Both the position numbers and the translations under genes were made by a program. A stretch of 64,000 nucleotides of DNA from PHBD01 sp964578535 (GTDB lineage Bacteria; Desulfobacterota; Syntrophia; Syntrophales; PHBD01): the NCBI GenBank assembly GCA_964578535.1, contig CAZODI010000015.1:1-64000 (forward strand), given 5' to 3'. Numbering within the stretch: position 1 is the first letter of the stretch; every line of letters starts with the position of its first letter. Shown piece after piece: positions 53,203 to 62,445 of the stretch. A model generated the notes under the pieces. That model was given only the letters and a program-made list of their open reading frames with translations, had not been told where the DNA came from and did no database searches.

Positions 53203-53985
53203 TCAATCCTCGATGATGGCCACCGGCCGGCACCACCCGGCGGAGGCCCCCTTGATCTTCACGGGGAAGCAGCAGACGGTGAACCCGTGGGGACGGCCGA
53301 TGGCGGAGAGGTTGGCCATCTTCTCCATGTGGCAGTAGCCGATCTCGATGCCTGCGAAGTGGGCCTCCCACACGACGCGGGGATCTCCCTTTTCCTGGAA
53401 CTCCTTGGCCAGAAACGGCAGGGGCCTGTCCCAGCTCCAGGCGTCGATGCCCACCACGCGCACGCCCTTTTCCGTCAGGAACAGGGTGCTTTCCCGGTCC
53501 ATACCGGCCCCCTTGAGGAGGTATTCGGCCTTTCCCCAGGCCGTCTCCGCCCCCGTCTGGACCAGAACGATGTCCAGGGGCTTGATCTCGTAGCGGATTC
53601 TTTCCAGCTCCTTCTGAACGTCCCGAGCGGTGATTCGCTCACCGTCTCCCTTGTGCCGGAAGTCCAGCAGGACCCCGTCGCTCATGCACCAATCGAGGGG
53701 GATCTCGTCGATGGTCATGGCCGGCTTCCCCTTATCCTGGGTCGGATGGTAATGGTACGGTGCATCCAGGTGGGTTCCGCTGTGGGTTGCAAGATGGACG
53801 AATTCGACGGCCCAGCCGACACCGCCCGGGAGCTGGTCCTGCCGGATTCCAGGGAAGAACTCGAGCATGCTCGGGGCGCCCATGGCATGATCGATGTAGT
53901 CGATCTTCGGGATCATCATGGGCGGGTCCGACGGAAGGCCGGACTCGATGGCAATGCTGAGATCGACGAAACGCTTTCTTGTCAT
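53203..53985 (-). CDS. Cyclase family protein (kynurenine-formamidase-like hydrolase)
   Basis: The 260-residue protein is a metal-dependent hydrolase of the cyclase/KynB fold. The signature HLATHSGTHLDAPYHYHP (about 63-81) supplies the His/His/Asp metal ligands. VDLSIAIESGLPSDP forms the N-terminus, and DIVLVQTGAETAWGKAEYLLKGAGM and VGIDAWSWDRP are conserved landmarks. It lies 134 bp downstream of an OFA-type transporter on the same strand, suggesting hydrolysis of an imported amide, lactone or ester. The substrate is unknown. Confidence 0.88.
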   Translation of the reverse strand: MTRKRFVDLSIAIESGLPSDPPMMIPKIDYIDHAMGAPSMLEFFPGIRQDQLPGGVGWAVEFVHLATHSGTHLDAPYHYHPTQDKGKPAMTIDEIPLDWCMSDGVLLDFRHKGDGERITARDVQKELERIRYEIKPLDIVLVQTGAETAWGKAEYLLKGAGMDRESTLFLTEKGVRVVGIDAWSWDRPLPFLAKEFQEKGDPRVVWEAHFAGIEIGYCHMEKMANLSAIGRPHGFTVCCFPVKIKGASAGWCRPVAIIED

Positions 53986-54119
53986 GACTCCTCCTTGGGG
54001 GTATGGATCCCGGCCGTTACGCCCGGCCTGCCAGGTTCAGGGATGGACGCTGGCAGGCCGGGGTGACGGAGCAGGGCGGTCGAAGGCGAAAAGACCGGCC
54101 GCTGCAGGCGCTTCCGCTG

Positions 54120-55358
54120 TCAGGCGGCCTTCCGTACCGGCCTCGAGTAAAGCAGGGCCAGGATAAAGCCGACGATGAGGAGCCCCGCCGCCACGTACAG
54201 GGCGATTCCCTTCATCTGGGCAAACACGAGGGGGCCGACGACTCCCGCGGCGCCCCAGGCAGTCAGCATCATCCCGTAGACCTTCCCGATGTAGCCGGGG
54301 CCGAAGGAATCTGCGGCGAAGGCTGGCATGGTGGCGAATCCGCCGCCGTAGCAGGCCAGGAGATAACAGGCGATGACCGTGAAGAGAAGCTGGCTCGAGA
54401 TGCCCGGAAGGACGATGTACAGGACCGCCTGGGTGACGAACATGGTCATGAAGACGTTTTTCCGGCCGATGGCGTCGGAGAGCCAGGCCCAGAGAAGCCG
54501 GCCGAGGCCGTTGAAGATGGAGGCGACGGCCAGGATCGTTCCGCCGGCCACAGCGAGGGCGGCAGCCGGGATCCCGGGATTCGTGGCCTTTACCACGTCC
54601 TGGGCCATGGGTGAGAGCTGGGAGATGAGGCCCAGTCCGGCGGAGACGTTGAGGAACAGCATCGCCCAGAGCATCCACCACTGGCGGGTCTTGACCGCTT
54701 CGTCAAACTTGTAGGAGTCCGCCGCTGAAACGCCGCCGGCTACGGCCGGCTTGAAGCCCGCCGGCAGCCAGCCCGCCGGGGGGTTCTTGTAGAACTGGGC
54801 GGCTGCGGTAACGGCGATCAGGAAGATGACGCCCCAGATGTAAAATGTATTGGCCACGCCCATGGAGATGACCATGTCCGGGGCGATCTTGCCCATGAAG
54901 AAGGCGCCGGCGCCGAATCCCATGACGGCGAGTCCCGTTACGAGTCCCCGCTTGTCCGGAAACCACCGGATCAGGGTGGCGATGGGTGTTACGTAGCCAA
55001 AGCCGTTCCCGAGGCCGCCGATGAGGCCGAAGCCAAGATACAGGAGCCAGATGTTGCCGATGGAGTCGGCGAGACCGGCCATGAGCGTTCCGATGCCGAA
55101 GAGGATGCCGCCCAGGGTGGCCACGAAACGGGGACCCTTTTTATCCACCAGCGTGCCGCCGAAGGCTGCAGCGATTCCGATGACCCCGATACAGATCATG
55201 AAGGTGACCTGTGTCTCCGTTTCTCCCCACCCATGGGTGTTCATCAGGGGCTTCTTGAAAACGGACCATGCGTATACCGTTCCCAGGCACAACTGCATCA
55301 CGATCGCCGCGATCGCGATCCACCATCGTTTTCCTTCCAGGTTTTCGTTACTCATCAT
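54120..55358 (-). CDS. MFS transporter, oxalate/formate antiporter (OFA) family
   Basis: The 412-residue protein has twelve predicted spans. The OFA signatures are RWWIAIAAIVMQLCLGTVYAWSVFKKPL at the N-terminus, GGTLVDKKGPRFVATLGGILFGIGTLMAG, GLGNGFGYVTPIATLIRWFPDKRGLVTGLAVMGFGAGA and NGLGRLLWAWLSDAIGRKNVF. These transporters exchange organic anions. In a carboxylate-degrading anaerobe it may import or export a monocarboxylate. It probably forms a unit with the cyclase downstream. Confidence 0.92.
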   Translation of the reverse strand: MMSNENLEGKRWWIAIAAIVMQLCLGTVYAWSVFKKPLMNTHGWGETETQVTFMICIGVIGIAAAFGGTLVDKKGPRFVATLGGILFGIGTLMAGLADSIGNIWLLYLGFGLIGGLGNGFGYVTPIATLIRWFPDKRGLVTGLAVMGFGAGAFFMGKIAPDMVISMGVANTFYIWGVIFLIAVTAAAQFYKNPPAGWLPAGFKPAVAGGVSAADSYKFDEAVKTRQWWMLWAMLFLNVSAGLGLISQLSPMAQDVVKATNPGIPAAALAVAGGTILAVASIFNGLGRLLWAWLSDAIGRKNVFMTMFVTQAVLYIVLPGISSQLLFTVIACYLLACYGGGFATMPAFAADSFGPGYIGKVYGMMLTAWGAAGVVGPLVFAQMKGIALYVAAGLLIVGFILALLYSRPVRKAA

Positions 55359-55490
55359 GACCTCCCTGGTACATTATTTATGTATGGCTTTCGGACCATA
55401 CCAGATTCTAAAGGAATTTGCATGGCTCCTTCCGCCGCACGACCCAGGATGACCGGTCAGGCCACTGTAGGGGGGGCGGAAAAGGGCACG

Positions 55491-55517
55491 AAAAAAAAGC
55501 CCCCCAGGGGGAGCTTT
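55491..55517 (-). terminator. Intrinsic terminator of the UbiA gene
   Basis: On the minus strand AAAGCTCCCCC pairs with GGGGGGCTTT (one G-U pair) and runs into eight Ts. Confidence 0.75.
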
Positions 55518-55555
55518 GAGCGGTTCTCGTCGGAGATGGAAAAGCGGGGACTTCA

Positions 55556-56452
55556 TCAAAGGACCACCCTGGTGTCCAGCAGGATCGCGAGCAGGAGGAG
55601 AATTCCGTAGACCGTATCGAACTGCGCCGTCAGGGCGTCGGCCATATCGGGGATTTTTTCGCGGAAGGTCTTCAGGAGGCTCACCGCCTTGGGAACGGAG
55701 AGAAAGATCAGGAGTCCCCAGAAGCTCATGACGCCCGTGGCAATCATTCCGAGCACGTATGCATAGGAGAGAACGATCATCCCCGCGAAGAGCAGGTAGC
55801 TCCTGCGGCTTCCCAGCATGATGCTGATGGTCTTGACGTTCTGGCGGGCGTCATAGGCAATGTCCCGCATGTTGTTGGCGAAGAGGACGAGGGCAACGAG
55901 GACGCCGAAGGGAATGGAAATGAACAGGGCCTTTCCGGATAGTCCACCGCGCTGCACGGCATAGGCTCCTTCGATCATGAGGGGTCCCCACATCATGAAG
56001 ACGGCGAATTCGCCGAGGGCTCGGTATTTAAACTTGACGGGCCCCGCCGTGTAGAAAACACAGGTCAGGACCCCGATGATTCCGATCCAGAGGACATGCC
56101 AGGAGCGGAAGAACGCCGCCGCTGCCCCAATGATGATGGTAATCGTCAGCATGACGGCCGTTTCCGCCAGCAGTTGCCGGGGGGTCAGCATCCCCGAGAT
56201 GAGCGGCTGGGGGCGGTATTTCGCCGTCGGTGAATCCTCCTGGTCGACGCCGTAGCGGGTGTCGCAGTAGTCGTTGATAAGGTTGGCCGCTGCGTGAAAG
56301 GTCATGATGCCGACGGCCGTCAGGGCGAACCAGATCCAGGAAATCGATCCCTCCTCCGCGGCGAGCAGCGTCCCCACCGATACGGAAATGAGAGACATCG
56401 TGAACGACCAGGGACGGGTGGCAACGAAGTATTTCTTTATGGTCTCCAGCAT
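55556..56452 (-). CDS. UbiA-family prenyltransferase (MenA-like)
   Basis: The 298-residue membrane protein has eight to nine spans. The two Asp-rich Mg-diphosphate sites are visible: NLINDYCDTRYGVDQED (about 60-76) and NNMRDIAYDARQNVKTISIMLG (about 190-211). It begins YFVATRPWSFTMSLISVSVGTLLA, as in 1,4-dihydroxy-2-naphthoate octaprenyltransferase (MenA). It would attach a polyprenyl chain to an aromatic ring for menaquinone synthesis. No other men genes are adjacent, so UbiA of another pathway is possible. The ATG at 56452 begins the homologous region; the ribosome site is weak. Confidence 0.88.
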   Translation of the reverse strand: MLETIKKYFVATRPWSFTMSLISVSVGTLLAAEEGSISWIWFALTAVGIMTFHAAANLINDYCDTRYGVDQEDSPTAKYRPQPLISGMLTPRQLLAETAVMLTITIIIGAAAAFFRSWHVLWIGIIGVLTCVFYTAGPVKFKYRALGEFAVFMMWGPLMIEGAYAVQRGGLSGKALFISIPFGVLVALVLFANNMRDIAYDARQNVKTISIMLGSRRSYLLFAGMIVLSYAYVLGMIATGVMSFWGLLIFLSVPKAVSLLKTFREKIPDMADALTAQFDTVYGILLLLAILLDTRVVL

Positions 56453-56890
56453 ATGCAAAATTCTGCCTTTCCGGATGTTTCCACGAGAGGCGAATGTAAT
56501 CGGGACCGCTTTCCAAGTCAAGCATTTATGGCGGGGAGACGATCCCTGCAACGGCCAGGGGAGAAACATCGCCTCGAACCGGATGCGGCCCTTTCTGCCG
56601 GCTCTCCGCATGGCGCATCGCTCCCCTCCCTCTCCCGTTCGAGGCTTCTTCTTCCTTTCCGCCCCGCAGCCGCTCCGCCCGCGGCTGATTGATTTCATGG
56701 TCCGCTTGATTTTTTATCAATATGTCTTTTGGGGAATGGACCGGTCATTGTATAATGCGCCGCTCGGCAGTCCATGCCCGTCAGGTGCCCGTGTGAAAAC
56801 CGGCCTGCCCTGACCGGGGAATCGGCTCTCCCTTCCATGGATGGAGGGGGTACCGTCCACGGATCGATTCAAGGAACAGGAGGTGGACGA
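56453..56890. other. Divergent intergenic region
   Basis: A perfect -10 TATAAT lies at 56751-56756 with only a poor -35 (TTTGGG) 17 bp upstream. TTGATTTTTTATCAA at 56706-56720 is a short palindrome just before it. Both could regulate the 56891 gene and the redox module behind it. No ORF here has a ribosome site. Confidence 0.4.
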
Positions 56891-57421
56891 ATGGATGCGT
56901 TCCGGCAGGTCGCGGCCGGGAAAAAGCCTTTCCAGCGAATGTATGTTGCCTTCATGCTCTGGTTCGTCGGCCGGGCGATTCAAGCCGCCGCCCGGGTGGA
57001 CGATGAAATCGCCTCGGAATTTGGTGACTTGCCGTCCGGATTCACCTTTTTGCTGGCTGTCCTGCCGTCCGGTCCGTCCATGGCCATCGGAAAGGATGCA
57101 AGCGGGCGTGTGCGCTATCTCGGGAAGAGCCCAGGATCACGGAAGCCGGACCTGGAGATGAAGATCAAGAGCATCGAGGCGGCCATGCTCATGTTCACGT
57201 TCCGGGAGAGCACGGCGGCCGCCACGGCGCGCAACCGCCTCATCGTGGACGGCGACATCCCCGCAGCCTGCGCCGTGGTCCGGATCCTCGACGCCGTGGA
57301 GGTCTACCTGCTGGTGAAACCCATCGCCAGGCTGGCGGTCAAACGGTATCCATCCTGGCCCTTGCGGCGGATCCTGATCGGCCGGCCCTTGATCTATCTC
57401 AGGGCCGTCCTGGGGATCTGA
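56891..57421 (+). CDS. SCP2-like protein of unknown function
   Basis: The 176-residue protein has a predicted amphipathic N-terminus (FQRMYVAFMLWFVGRAIQAAARVD). A region reminiscent of SCP2 sterol-carrier folds follows (FTFLLAVLPSGPSMAIGKDASGRVRYLG, MKIKSIEAAMLMFTFRESTAAATARNRLIVDGDIPAACAVVRILDAVEVYLL). AGGAGGTGG lies 4-5 bases before the ATG. It is the first gene of an apparent operon with two alcohol dehydrogenases, AOR and a ferredoxin. A lipid- or acyl-CoA-binding role is possible but unproven. Confidence 0.65.
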   Translation: MDAFRQVAAGKKPFQRMYVAFMLWFVGRAIQAAARVDDEIASEFGDLPSGFTFLLAVLPSGPSMAIGKDASGRVRYLGKSPGSRKPDLEMKIKSIEAAMLMFTFRESTAAATARNRLIVDGDIPAACAVVRILDAVEVYLLVKPIARLAVKRYPSWPLRRILIGRPLIYLRAVLGI

Positions 57422-57431
57422 GGAGGGAGCC

Positions 57432-58595
57432 ATGACTGAATCCTTTGCCTTCCTGAGCCCCATCAAAATCAACGCGGGACGGAAAGCCCTGGAGCACCTT
57501 CCCTTCGAACTGGACGCGATGAACGCGGGGAAGCCCCTGATCCTGACGGATCCGGAGGGAATCCGTGCCGGGCTGGACCGGATCGTCGAGGACGCCTTCG
57601 GCGATTCGGGCCTGGTCCTGGGATTCTATGGCGGAGTTCCTACGGACCCGGATCCCGCCCTGATCCGCGATCTGGCCGGCCTGTACCTGGGACGGGGGTT
57701 CGACTCCCTCGTGGCCGTCGGATCCGGTTCCGTCATGAACACCGCCAAAATCCTGAACATCGCCGTATCCGGCAAACCCGAAGACCTGGAAGCCTTCGCC
57801 GGGGATGACCGGATTCCGGGAAGGCTTCGTCCCTTCGTCGCCGTGCCCCGTTCCGGGGGGACCGGCTACGAGACGTCGCAGCATGCCGTTCTCGGGGACA
57901 GGAAGTACTCATCCCGCCGCCTGATGCCGGACCTGGTCGTTATCGACCCCCGGATGCTCGCCCCCGGAAATCGCACCTCCCTGGTGGAAGGCGCCCTTGC
58001 GGCTTGGACGCATGCCGTCGAGGCATACTTCACCGCCCCGGAAAATCCCCTGGTGGAAGCGTATGCCGGCGGGGCGCTGGCCCTTCTTCGCGAAGCCCTG
58101 GTCCCGGGAATCCGGGGAACGGCGGACGAAAACGAACGGGTCGCCCTGGCGAATGCCGCCGTGTGTGCCGCCTGCGCCTTCTCCAATGCCCCCCTCGGGC
58201 CGGCCCACGTCCTGGGAGAGGCCGTCGCGAGCGTGGCGAGCATCTCCGCAGGGGCCGCCATGGGACTTCTCCTGCCTTCCGTTGCCGCCCGCTTCGCGGG
58301 CCGGGATGGCCGGGACCTTTCCCGTCTCCTTCTTCCCCTGGCCGGGATGGACCGGTTTGCGGAAACGGCGGAGGCGGAGCGTAGCGCGGCGGTTCCCCCC
58401 CTTCTCGGCCGCATGCTGGAGGACATTCTGGCCGCCGCGGGGCGATTCGTCCCGCGGAACCTGGAGGAGGCGGGCCTGCCGCGGGAGCGAATGGCGGATC
58501 TGGCCGGCGGTGCTATGATTGGGGACATCTCATGGATGGTGGAGGACTCCATGGTGGTCCTCGAAGAGGCCTGGAACGGGAAAAGAGCCGCCTGA
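57432..58595 (+). CDS. Iron-alcohol-dehydrogenase-like protein with altered metal and nucleotide sites
   Basis: The 387-residue protein aligns along its length with group III alcohol dehydrogenases but has lost key residues. The NAD loop is GSGSVMNTAK with Asn103 in place of Asp. In the first metal motif (AAWTHAVEAY) His194 is kept but the ligand Asp four residues earlier is Ala190. The second motif keeps His259 (GPAH) but has Ala273 where the HG histidine, 14 residues on, should be. Two of four ligands are therefore absent. It probably does not bind iron normally and may be a structural partner of the intact paralogue 19 bp downstream. Confidence 0.85.
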   Translation: MTESFAFLSPIKINAGRKALEHLPFELDAMNAGKPLILTDPEGIRAGLDRIVEDAFGDSGLVLGFYGGVPTDPDPALIRDLAGLYLGRGFDSLVAVGSGSVMNTAKILNIAVSGKPEDLEAFAGDDRIPGRLRPFVAVPRSGGTGYETSQHAVLGDRKYSSRRLMPDLVVIDPRMLAPGNRTSLVEGALAAWTHAVEAYFTAPENPLVEAYAGGALALLREALVPGIRGTADENERVALANAAVCAACAFSNAPLGPAHVLGEAVASVASISAGAAMGLLLPSVAARFAGRDGRDLSRLLLPLAGMDRFAETAEAERSAAVPPLLGRMLEDILAAAGRFVPRNLEEAGLPRERMADLAGGAMIGDISWMVEDSMVVLEEAWNGKRAA

Positions 58596-58614
58596 ACGGC
58601 GAGAGGTGAAACCC

Positions 58615-59862
58615 ATGAACGTGCCTGGCTATTACGAATTCTGCTGCCGCGTGAACGTGCTGTCCGGCCACGATGCGCTGGAAAAGATCCCCGCCGTCCT
58701 GGCCGGGCTTGGGGCCGGCCGGCCCTTCATCGTCACGGATCGGGGGGTGGCCGGGGCGGGGCTCCTGGATTTGGTGACGAACGCCGTCCGGGGCGGCGTC
58801 GAGATCGGGGCGGTGAACGACGAAGTCCCGCCGGATTCGGACGTGAAGGTCGTCAACCGCCTGGCCGGACTGTTCCGGGCGAGCGGCTGCGACTGCATCG
58901 TTGCCATTGGCGGCGGGTCCGCCATGGATACGGCGAAGGGTGTCAACATCCTGGTTTCGGAGAAATCCGACAACCTCCTGGCGTTTTGTGGCGCCAACGC
59001 CCTCAAGCGCCCGCTGAAACCCTTCCTCGCCATTCCGACCACCGCCGGGACGGGCTCCGAGGTTACCCAGGCGGCGGTGATCAAGGACCATGAGAAATCC
59101 CTGAAGCTGGCCTTTGCCAGCTATTTCCTCCTCCCGGACGCGGCCGTTCTGGACTCCCGCATGACCCTTACGCTGCCTCCCGCCCTGACGGCATCGACCG
59201 GCATGGATGCCCTGACCCACGCCATGGAGGCCTATTTCTGCCTCGCCAAGAACCCCCTGAGCGATACCCATGCCCTGGCCGCCATCGACCTGATCGGCCG
59301 GCACCTCCTTGCCGTGGTCCGGAATCCGGGTGACCGGGAGGGCAGGCTGGCCCTCGCCAATGCGGCGACCCTGGCCGGGATCGCCTTCTCCAACTCCATG
59401 GTGGGTCTCGTGCACAATCTCGGCCATGCCACCGGCTCCGCCTGCGGGGTTCCCCATGGGGCCTGCATGGCCATGTTTCTTCCTTACGGGCTGGAATACA
59501 ACCTCCACAAGCGGGAGGCCGTCATCGCCGAGTTGCTTCTGCCCCTGGCCGGTCCAGAGGTTTACGCCGCCACGTCGCCGGCCGGACGGGCGCAGAAGGT
59601 GATCGACCTTGTCCGGAAGATGAACCAGGATCTTCACGACGCGACGGGAGGGCGGCATTTCCGCTTCCTCAAGGAGGTCGTGGACCGTGACGGGAAGCCC
59701 ATGGTTCCGCGCGAGAAGCTTCCGGCCGTCGTGGAGGCGGCCAGGCGGGACGGGGCTGTCTTCTACAATCCCGAGGAGATGGACGCCGGGGACATGTTGA
59801 TGGTCCTGGAAGCGGCCTGGGAGGGCCGGCCCCTGGACCGGAGCCGCATCAGGAAGGGGTAA
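58615..59862 (+). CDS. Iron-containing alcohol dehydrogenase
   Basis: The 415-residue group III dehydrogenase has an intact active site: GGGSAMDTAKGVNIL for NAD(P), TAGTGSEVTQAAVI, GMDALTHAMEAYF with ligands Asp198 and His202, and GLVHNLGHATGSACGVPHGACMAMFLP with His267 and His281. It interconverts alcohols and aldehydes. The gene follows the degenerate paralogue and precedes AOR, so alcohol to aldehyde to acid (or the reverse) can be completed within the operon. ATG 58615 follows GAGAGGTG. Confidence 0.93.
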   Translation: MNVPGYYEFCCRVNVLSGHDALEKIPAVLAGLGAGRPFIVTDRGVAGAGLLDLVTNAVRGGVEIGAVNDEVPPDSDVKVVNRLAGLFRASGCDCIVAIGGGSAMDTAKGVNILVSEKSDNLLAFCGANALKRPLKPFLAIPTTAGTGSEVTQAAVIKDHEKSLKLAFASYFLLPDAAVLDSRMTLTLPPALTASTGMDALTHAMEAYFCLAKNPLSDTHALAAIDLIGRHLLAVVRNPGDREGRLALANAATLAGIAFSNSMVGLVHNLGHATGSACGVPHGACMAMFLPYGLEYNLHKREAVIAELLLPLAGPEVYAATSPAGRAQKVIDLVRKMNQDLHDATGGRHFRFLKEVVDRDGKPMVPREKLPAVVEAARRDGAVFYNPEEMDAGDMLMVLEAAWEGRPLDRSRIRKG

Positions 59863-59921
59863 GGCCGGGGATCGCCGCGCGGCAAGGCCGCCGCAGCGGG
59901 TGCAGGGAAAAGGAGTGCCGT

Positions 59922-61898
59922 ATGAACAAGGGCTACATGGGAAAGATCCTGATGGTGGATCTGTCCAGGGGCGAAGTCGCCGAGGAGAGCATCCCGGACA
60001 ACATCTACGAGAATTACCTCTCCGGCATCGGCCTCGGGGCCTATATCCTCTACCACCGGATTCCCGCGGGTGCCGATCCCCTGGGACCCGACAATATCCT
60101 CGGCTTTGTCACGGGGCTGCTGACGGGTACGGGAAGCTTCTTCTCGGGCCGGTGGATGGTGGTGGGCAAGTCACCCCTGACGGGATGCTGGGGGGACGCC
60201 AACTGCGGCGGAAACCTGTCGCCGGCCATCAAGCGCTGCGGATACGACGGGATCTTCTTCCGGGGCATCAGCGAAAAACCCGTCTACCTGTACGTCGATT
60301 CCGGCCGGGCCGAGCTCCGGGACGCCTCTTCCCTCTGGGGCCGGGATGCCATCGAGACGGAGGAGACGCTGCTCCGGGAGGGCGGAAAAGGAGCCCGGGT
60401 GGCCTGTATCGGGCCGGCGGGCGAGAACTGTTCCCTCATTGCCGGGATCTGCAACGACAAGGGGCGCCTGGCCGCCCGGTCGGGCCTGGGGGCCGTGATG
60501 GGCTCCAAGCGCCTGAAGGCGCTGGTGGTGAACGGAAAGCGGCGCATCCGGCCCTTCAACCGCCACGAAATGAAGCGTGTCAGCCAGGCCTGCAACCGCT
60601 GGGTCCAGTTCCAGCCGCCCCTCTTTTCGGGGCCCGCCCTTTCCCATGTGGGAGTCCTGATGAGGCTCCTTCCGACCCAGATGGCCCAGGACGGCCTGCT
60701 CTACAAGTTCTTCCTCAAGAAGTGGGGAACCGTCAGCATGAACCAGGTGTCCATCGAGATGGGGGATTCGCCCATCAAGAACTGGAAGGGGACGAACGAG
60801 GACTTCGGGCGCAGCCGCTCTCTTGCCATCAATCCGGACGCCATCACGAGCCGGGAATTTGTGAAATACCACTGCTATTCCTGTCCCCTGGGGTGCGGGG
60901 GAAAATGCTCCCTGCCGGGACAGAAGGGCGGGGAGACCCACAAGCCGGAATACGAAACGGTCCTCGCCCTGGGCGGACTCTGCATGAACGAGGACGCCGA
61001 CAGCATCTTCCACATGAACGAGATGCTCAATCGCGCCGGGATGGATACGATCTCCGCGGGGGGAACCGTGGCCTTTGCCATGGAGTGCTATGAAAAGGGG
61101 ATCCTCACGAAGGAGGACACCGGCGGCCTGGAGCTCACCTGGGGAAACGCCCCGGCCATCCTCGCGCTCGTGGACAAAATGATCCGGCGCGAGGGAATCG
61201 GCGACGTCCTTGCGGACGGCACGAAGGTCGCGTCCCGGAGGATCGGGAAGGGCTCCGAGGCATATGCCATGCACGTCGGCGGACAGGAGCCGGCCATGCA
61301 CGACGGCCGCAACGACCCGGGGTTCAACGTCCATTACGCCGTGGAGGCGACGCCGGGACGCCACACCATCGGCGCCCAGCTTTATTACGAAATGTTCCAG
61401 CTCTGGAAGGAGGTCAAGGGAATCCCCAGGGCGAAGCCCCTCTATTCAAAGGACAGGAAATACCTGGCCGACCGCGAGAAGGCGATCATGGCGGCCGCCT
61501 GCAGCAAGTACATGAACGTGGCCAACGGGGCAGGACTCTGTATGTTCGGCCTGCTCATGGGAGTGACCCGGACCCCCATGTTTGCATGGCTCAACGCCGC
61601 GACCGGGTGGCGGAAGACCCCCGGGCAGTATCTGGACATCGGCTCGCGCATCCAGACCCTCAAGCAGGCCTTCAACATCAAGCAGGGCGTAGACCCGCGT
61701 TCCATCAAGGTTGCCGACCGCATGCTTGGGAAACCAGCCCTTCCCGCGGGAGCGAACAAGGGCCGGACGACGGAATTGGAGACAATAAGGGGCGAATACT
61801 GGGACCAGTTCGGCTGGGATCCCGAGACGGGAGTGCCCGATCCCGAGGCTCTGGAGCGCCTGGGAATCAAGACTCCGGAAACCGGAACAGGAAGGTAG
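59922..61898 (+). CDS. aor: Aldehyde:ferredoxin oxidoreductase (tungsten/molybdopterin type)
   Basis: The 658-residue enzyme oxidises aldehydes to acids with ferredoxin, or the reverse. The N-terminal domain carries KILMVDLSRGEVAEESIP, GIGLGAYILY and GKSPLTGCWGDANCGGNLSPAIKRCGYDGIFFRG (pterin binding). The [4Fe-4S] ligands are C318, C321, C325 (CYSCPLGC) and C540 in AGLCMFG. GIVGASTSA-type residues are replaced by group-specific variants, so it belongs to a clade distinct from archaeal AOR and the substrate is uncertain. It lies 60 bp after the alcohol dehydrogenase and 4 bp before a ferredoxin. Confidence 0.9.
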   Translation: MNKGYMGKILMVDLSRGEVAEESIPDNIYENYLSGIGLGAYILYHRIPAGADPLGPDNILGFVTGLLTGTGSFFSGRWMVVGKSPLTGCWGDANCGGNLSPAIKRCGYDGIFFRGISEKPVYLYVDSGRAELRDASSLWGRDAIETEETLLREGGKGARVACIGPAGENCSLIAGICNDKGRLAARSGLGAVMGSKRLKALVVNGKRRIRPFNRHEMKRVSQACNRWVQFQPPLFSGPALSHVGVLMRLLPTQMAQDGLLYKFFLKKWGTVSMNQVSIEMGDSPIKNWKGTNEDFGRSRSLAINPDAITSREFVKYHCYSCPLGCGGKCSLPGQKGGETHKPEYETVLALGGLCMNEDADSIFHMNEMLNRAGMDTISAGGTVAFAMECYEKGILTKEDTGGLELTWGNAPAILALVDKMIRREGIGDVLADGTKVASRRIGKGSEAYAMHVGGQEPAMHDGRNDPGFNVHYAVEATPGRHTIGAQLYYEMFQLWKEVKGIPRAKPLYSKDRKYLADREKAIMAAACSKYMNVANGAGLCMFGLLMGVTRTPMFAWLNAATGWRKTPGQYLDIGSRIQTLKQAFNIKQGVDPRSIKVADRMLGKPALPAGANKGRTTELETIRGEYWDQFGWDPETGVPDPEALERLGIKTPETGTGR

Positions 61899-61901
61899 AT
61901 C

Positions 61902-62345
61902 ATGGCATACCGGATAACGACCGAATGCAACGGCTGCACGGCCTGCGTTCGCCTCTGCCCGACGGGGGCCATCACCGGCGAGAGAAAGGTCCTTCACGTT
62001 ATCAACCCGTCCCTGTGCATTGAGTGCGGAGCCTGCGGGCGCATCTGTCCCCAGGAGGCGGTGCAGGACGCCTTCGGGATCGCCTGCCGGAGAATCCCGA
62101 AGCTGTCCCTGTGGCCGAAACCGGTGGTGGACGGGAAAACCTGTGTGTCCTGCCGGATCTGCATCGAAGGCTGTCCGGTATCCTGTCTGGCCGGCCGGAC
62201 GGACGGTGGCGAGAAACACGAGATCGCTTTTCTGGCGGAGCCGAAGGCCTGCATCTCCTGCGGCTTCTGCGAGGCCGACTGCCCCGTGGAGGCCATCCGC
62301 CTGGTGGTACCGGAGCAGCCTGCCATCGAAGTGAAACCGGGCTGA
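61902..62345 (+). CDS. Ferredoxin with four [4Fe-4S] motifs
   Basis: The 147-residue protein has four cysteine motifs, each C-x2-C-x2-C-x3-CP: CNGCTACVRLCP, CIECGACGRICP, CVSCRICIEGCP and CISCGFCEADCP. Pairwise these give two dicluster ferredoxin units (about 1-60 and 80-135) joined by a short linker. It would act as the electron-transfer partner of the AOR encoded 4 bp upstream, as in two-subunit AOR complexes of anaerobes (AorA/AorB type). Confidence 0.92.
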   Translation: MAYRITTECNGCTACVRLCPTGAITGERKVLHVINPSLCIECGACGRICPQEAVQDAFGIACRRIPKLSLWPKPVVDGKTCVSCRICIEGCPVSCLAGRTDGGEKHEIAFLAEPKACISCGFCEADCPVEAIRLVVPEQPAIEVKPG

Positions 62346-62445
62346 AGCAGGGGATTGCCCCGGTCCGGGCATCCCACTGGACCGGGGATTGCATGATGAA
62401 GAGAGGAGAAACCCAAAAAAAAACGAGGAGCAGACCGGAATCGAG

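Noticed and set aside
55556..56698. 380-residue start for the UbiA protein
   Set aside because: The added 82 residues are low-complexity and non-homologous; the family domain begins at ATG 56452.
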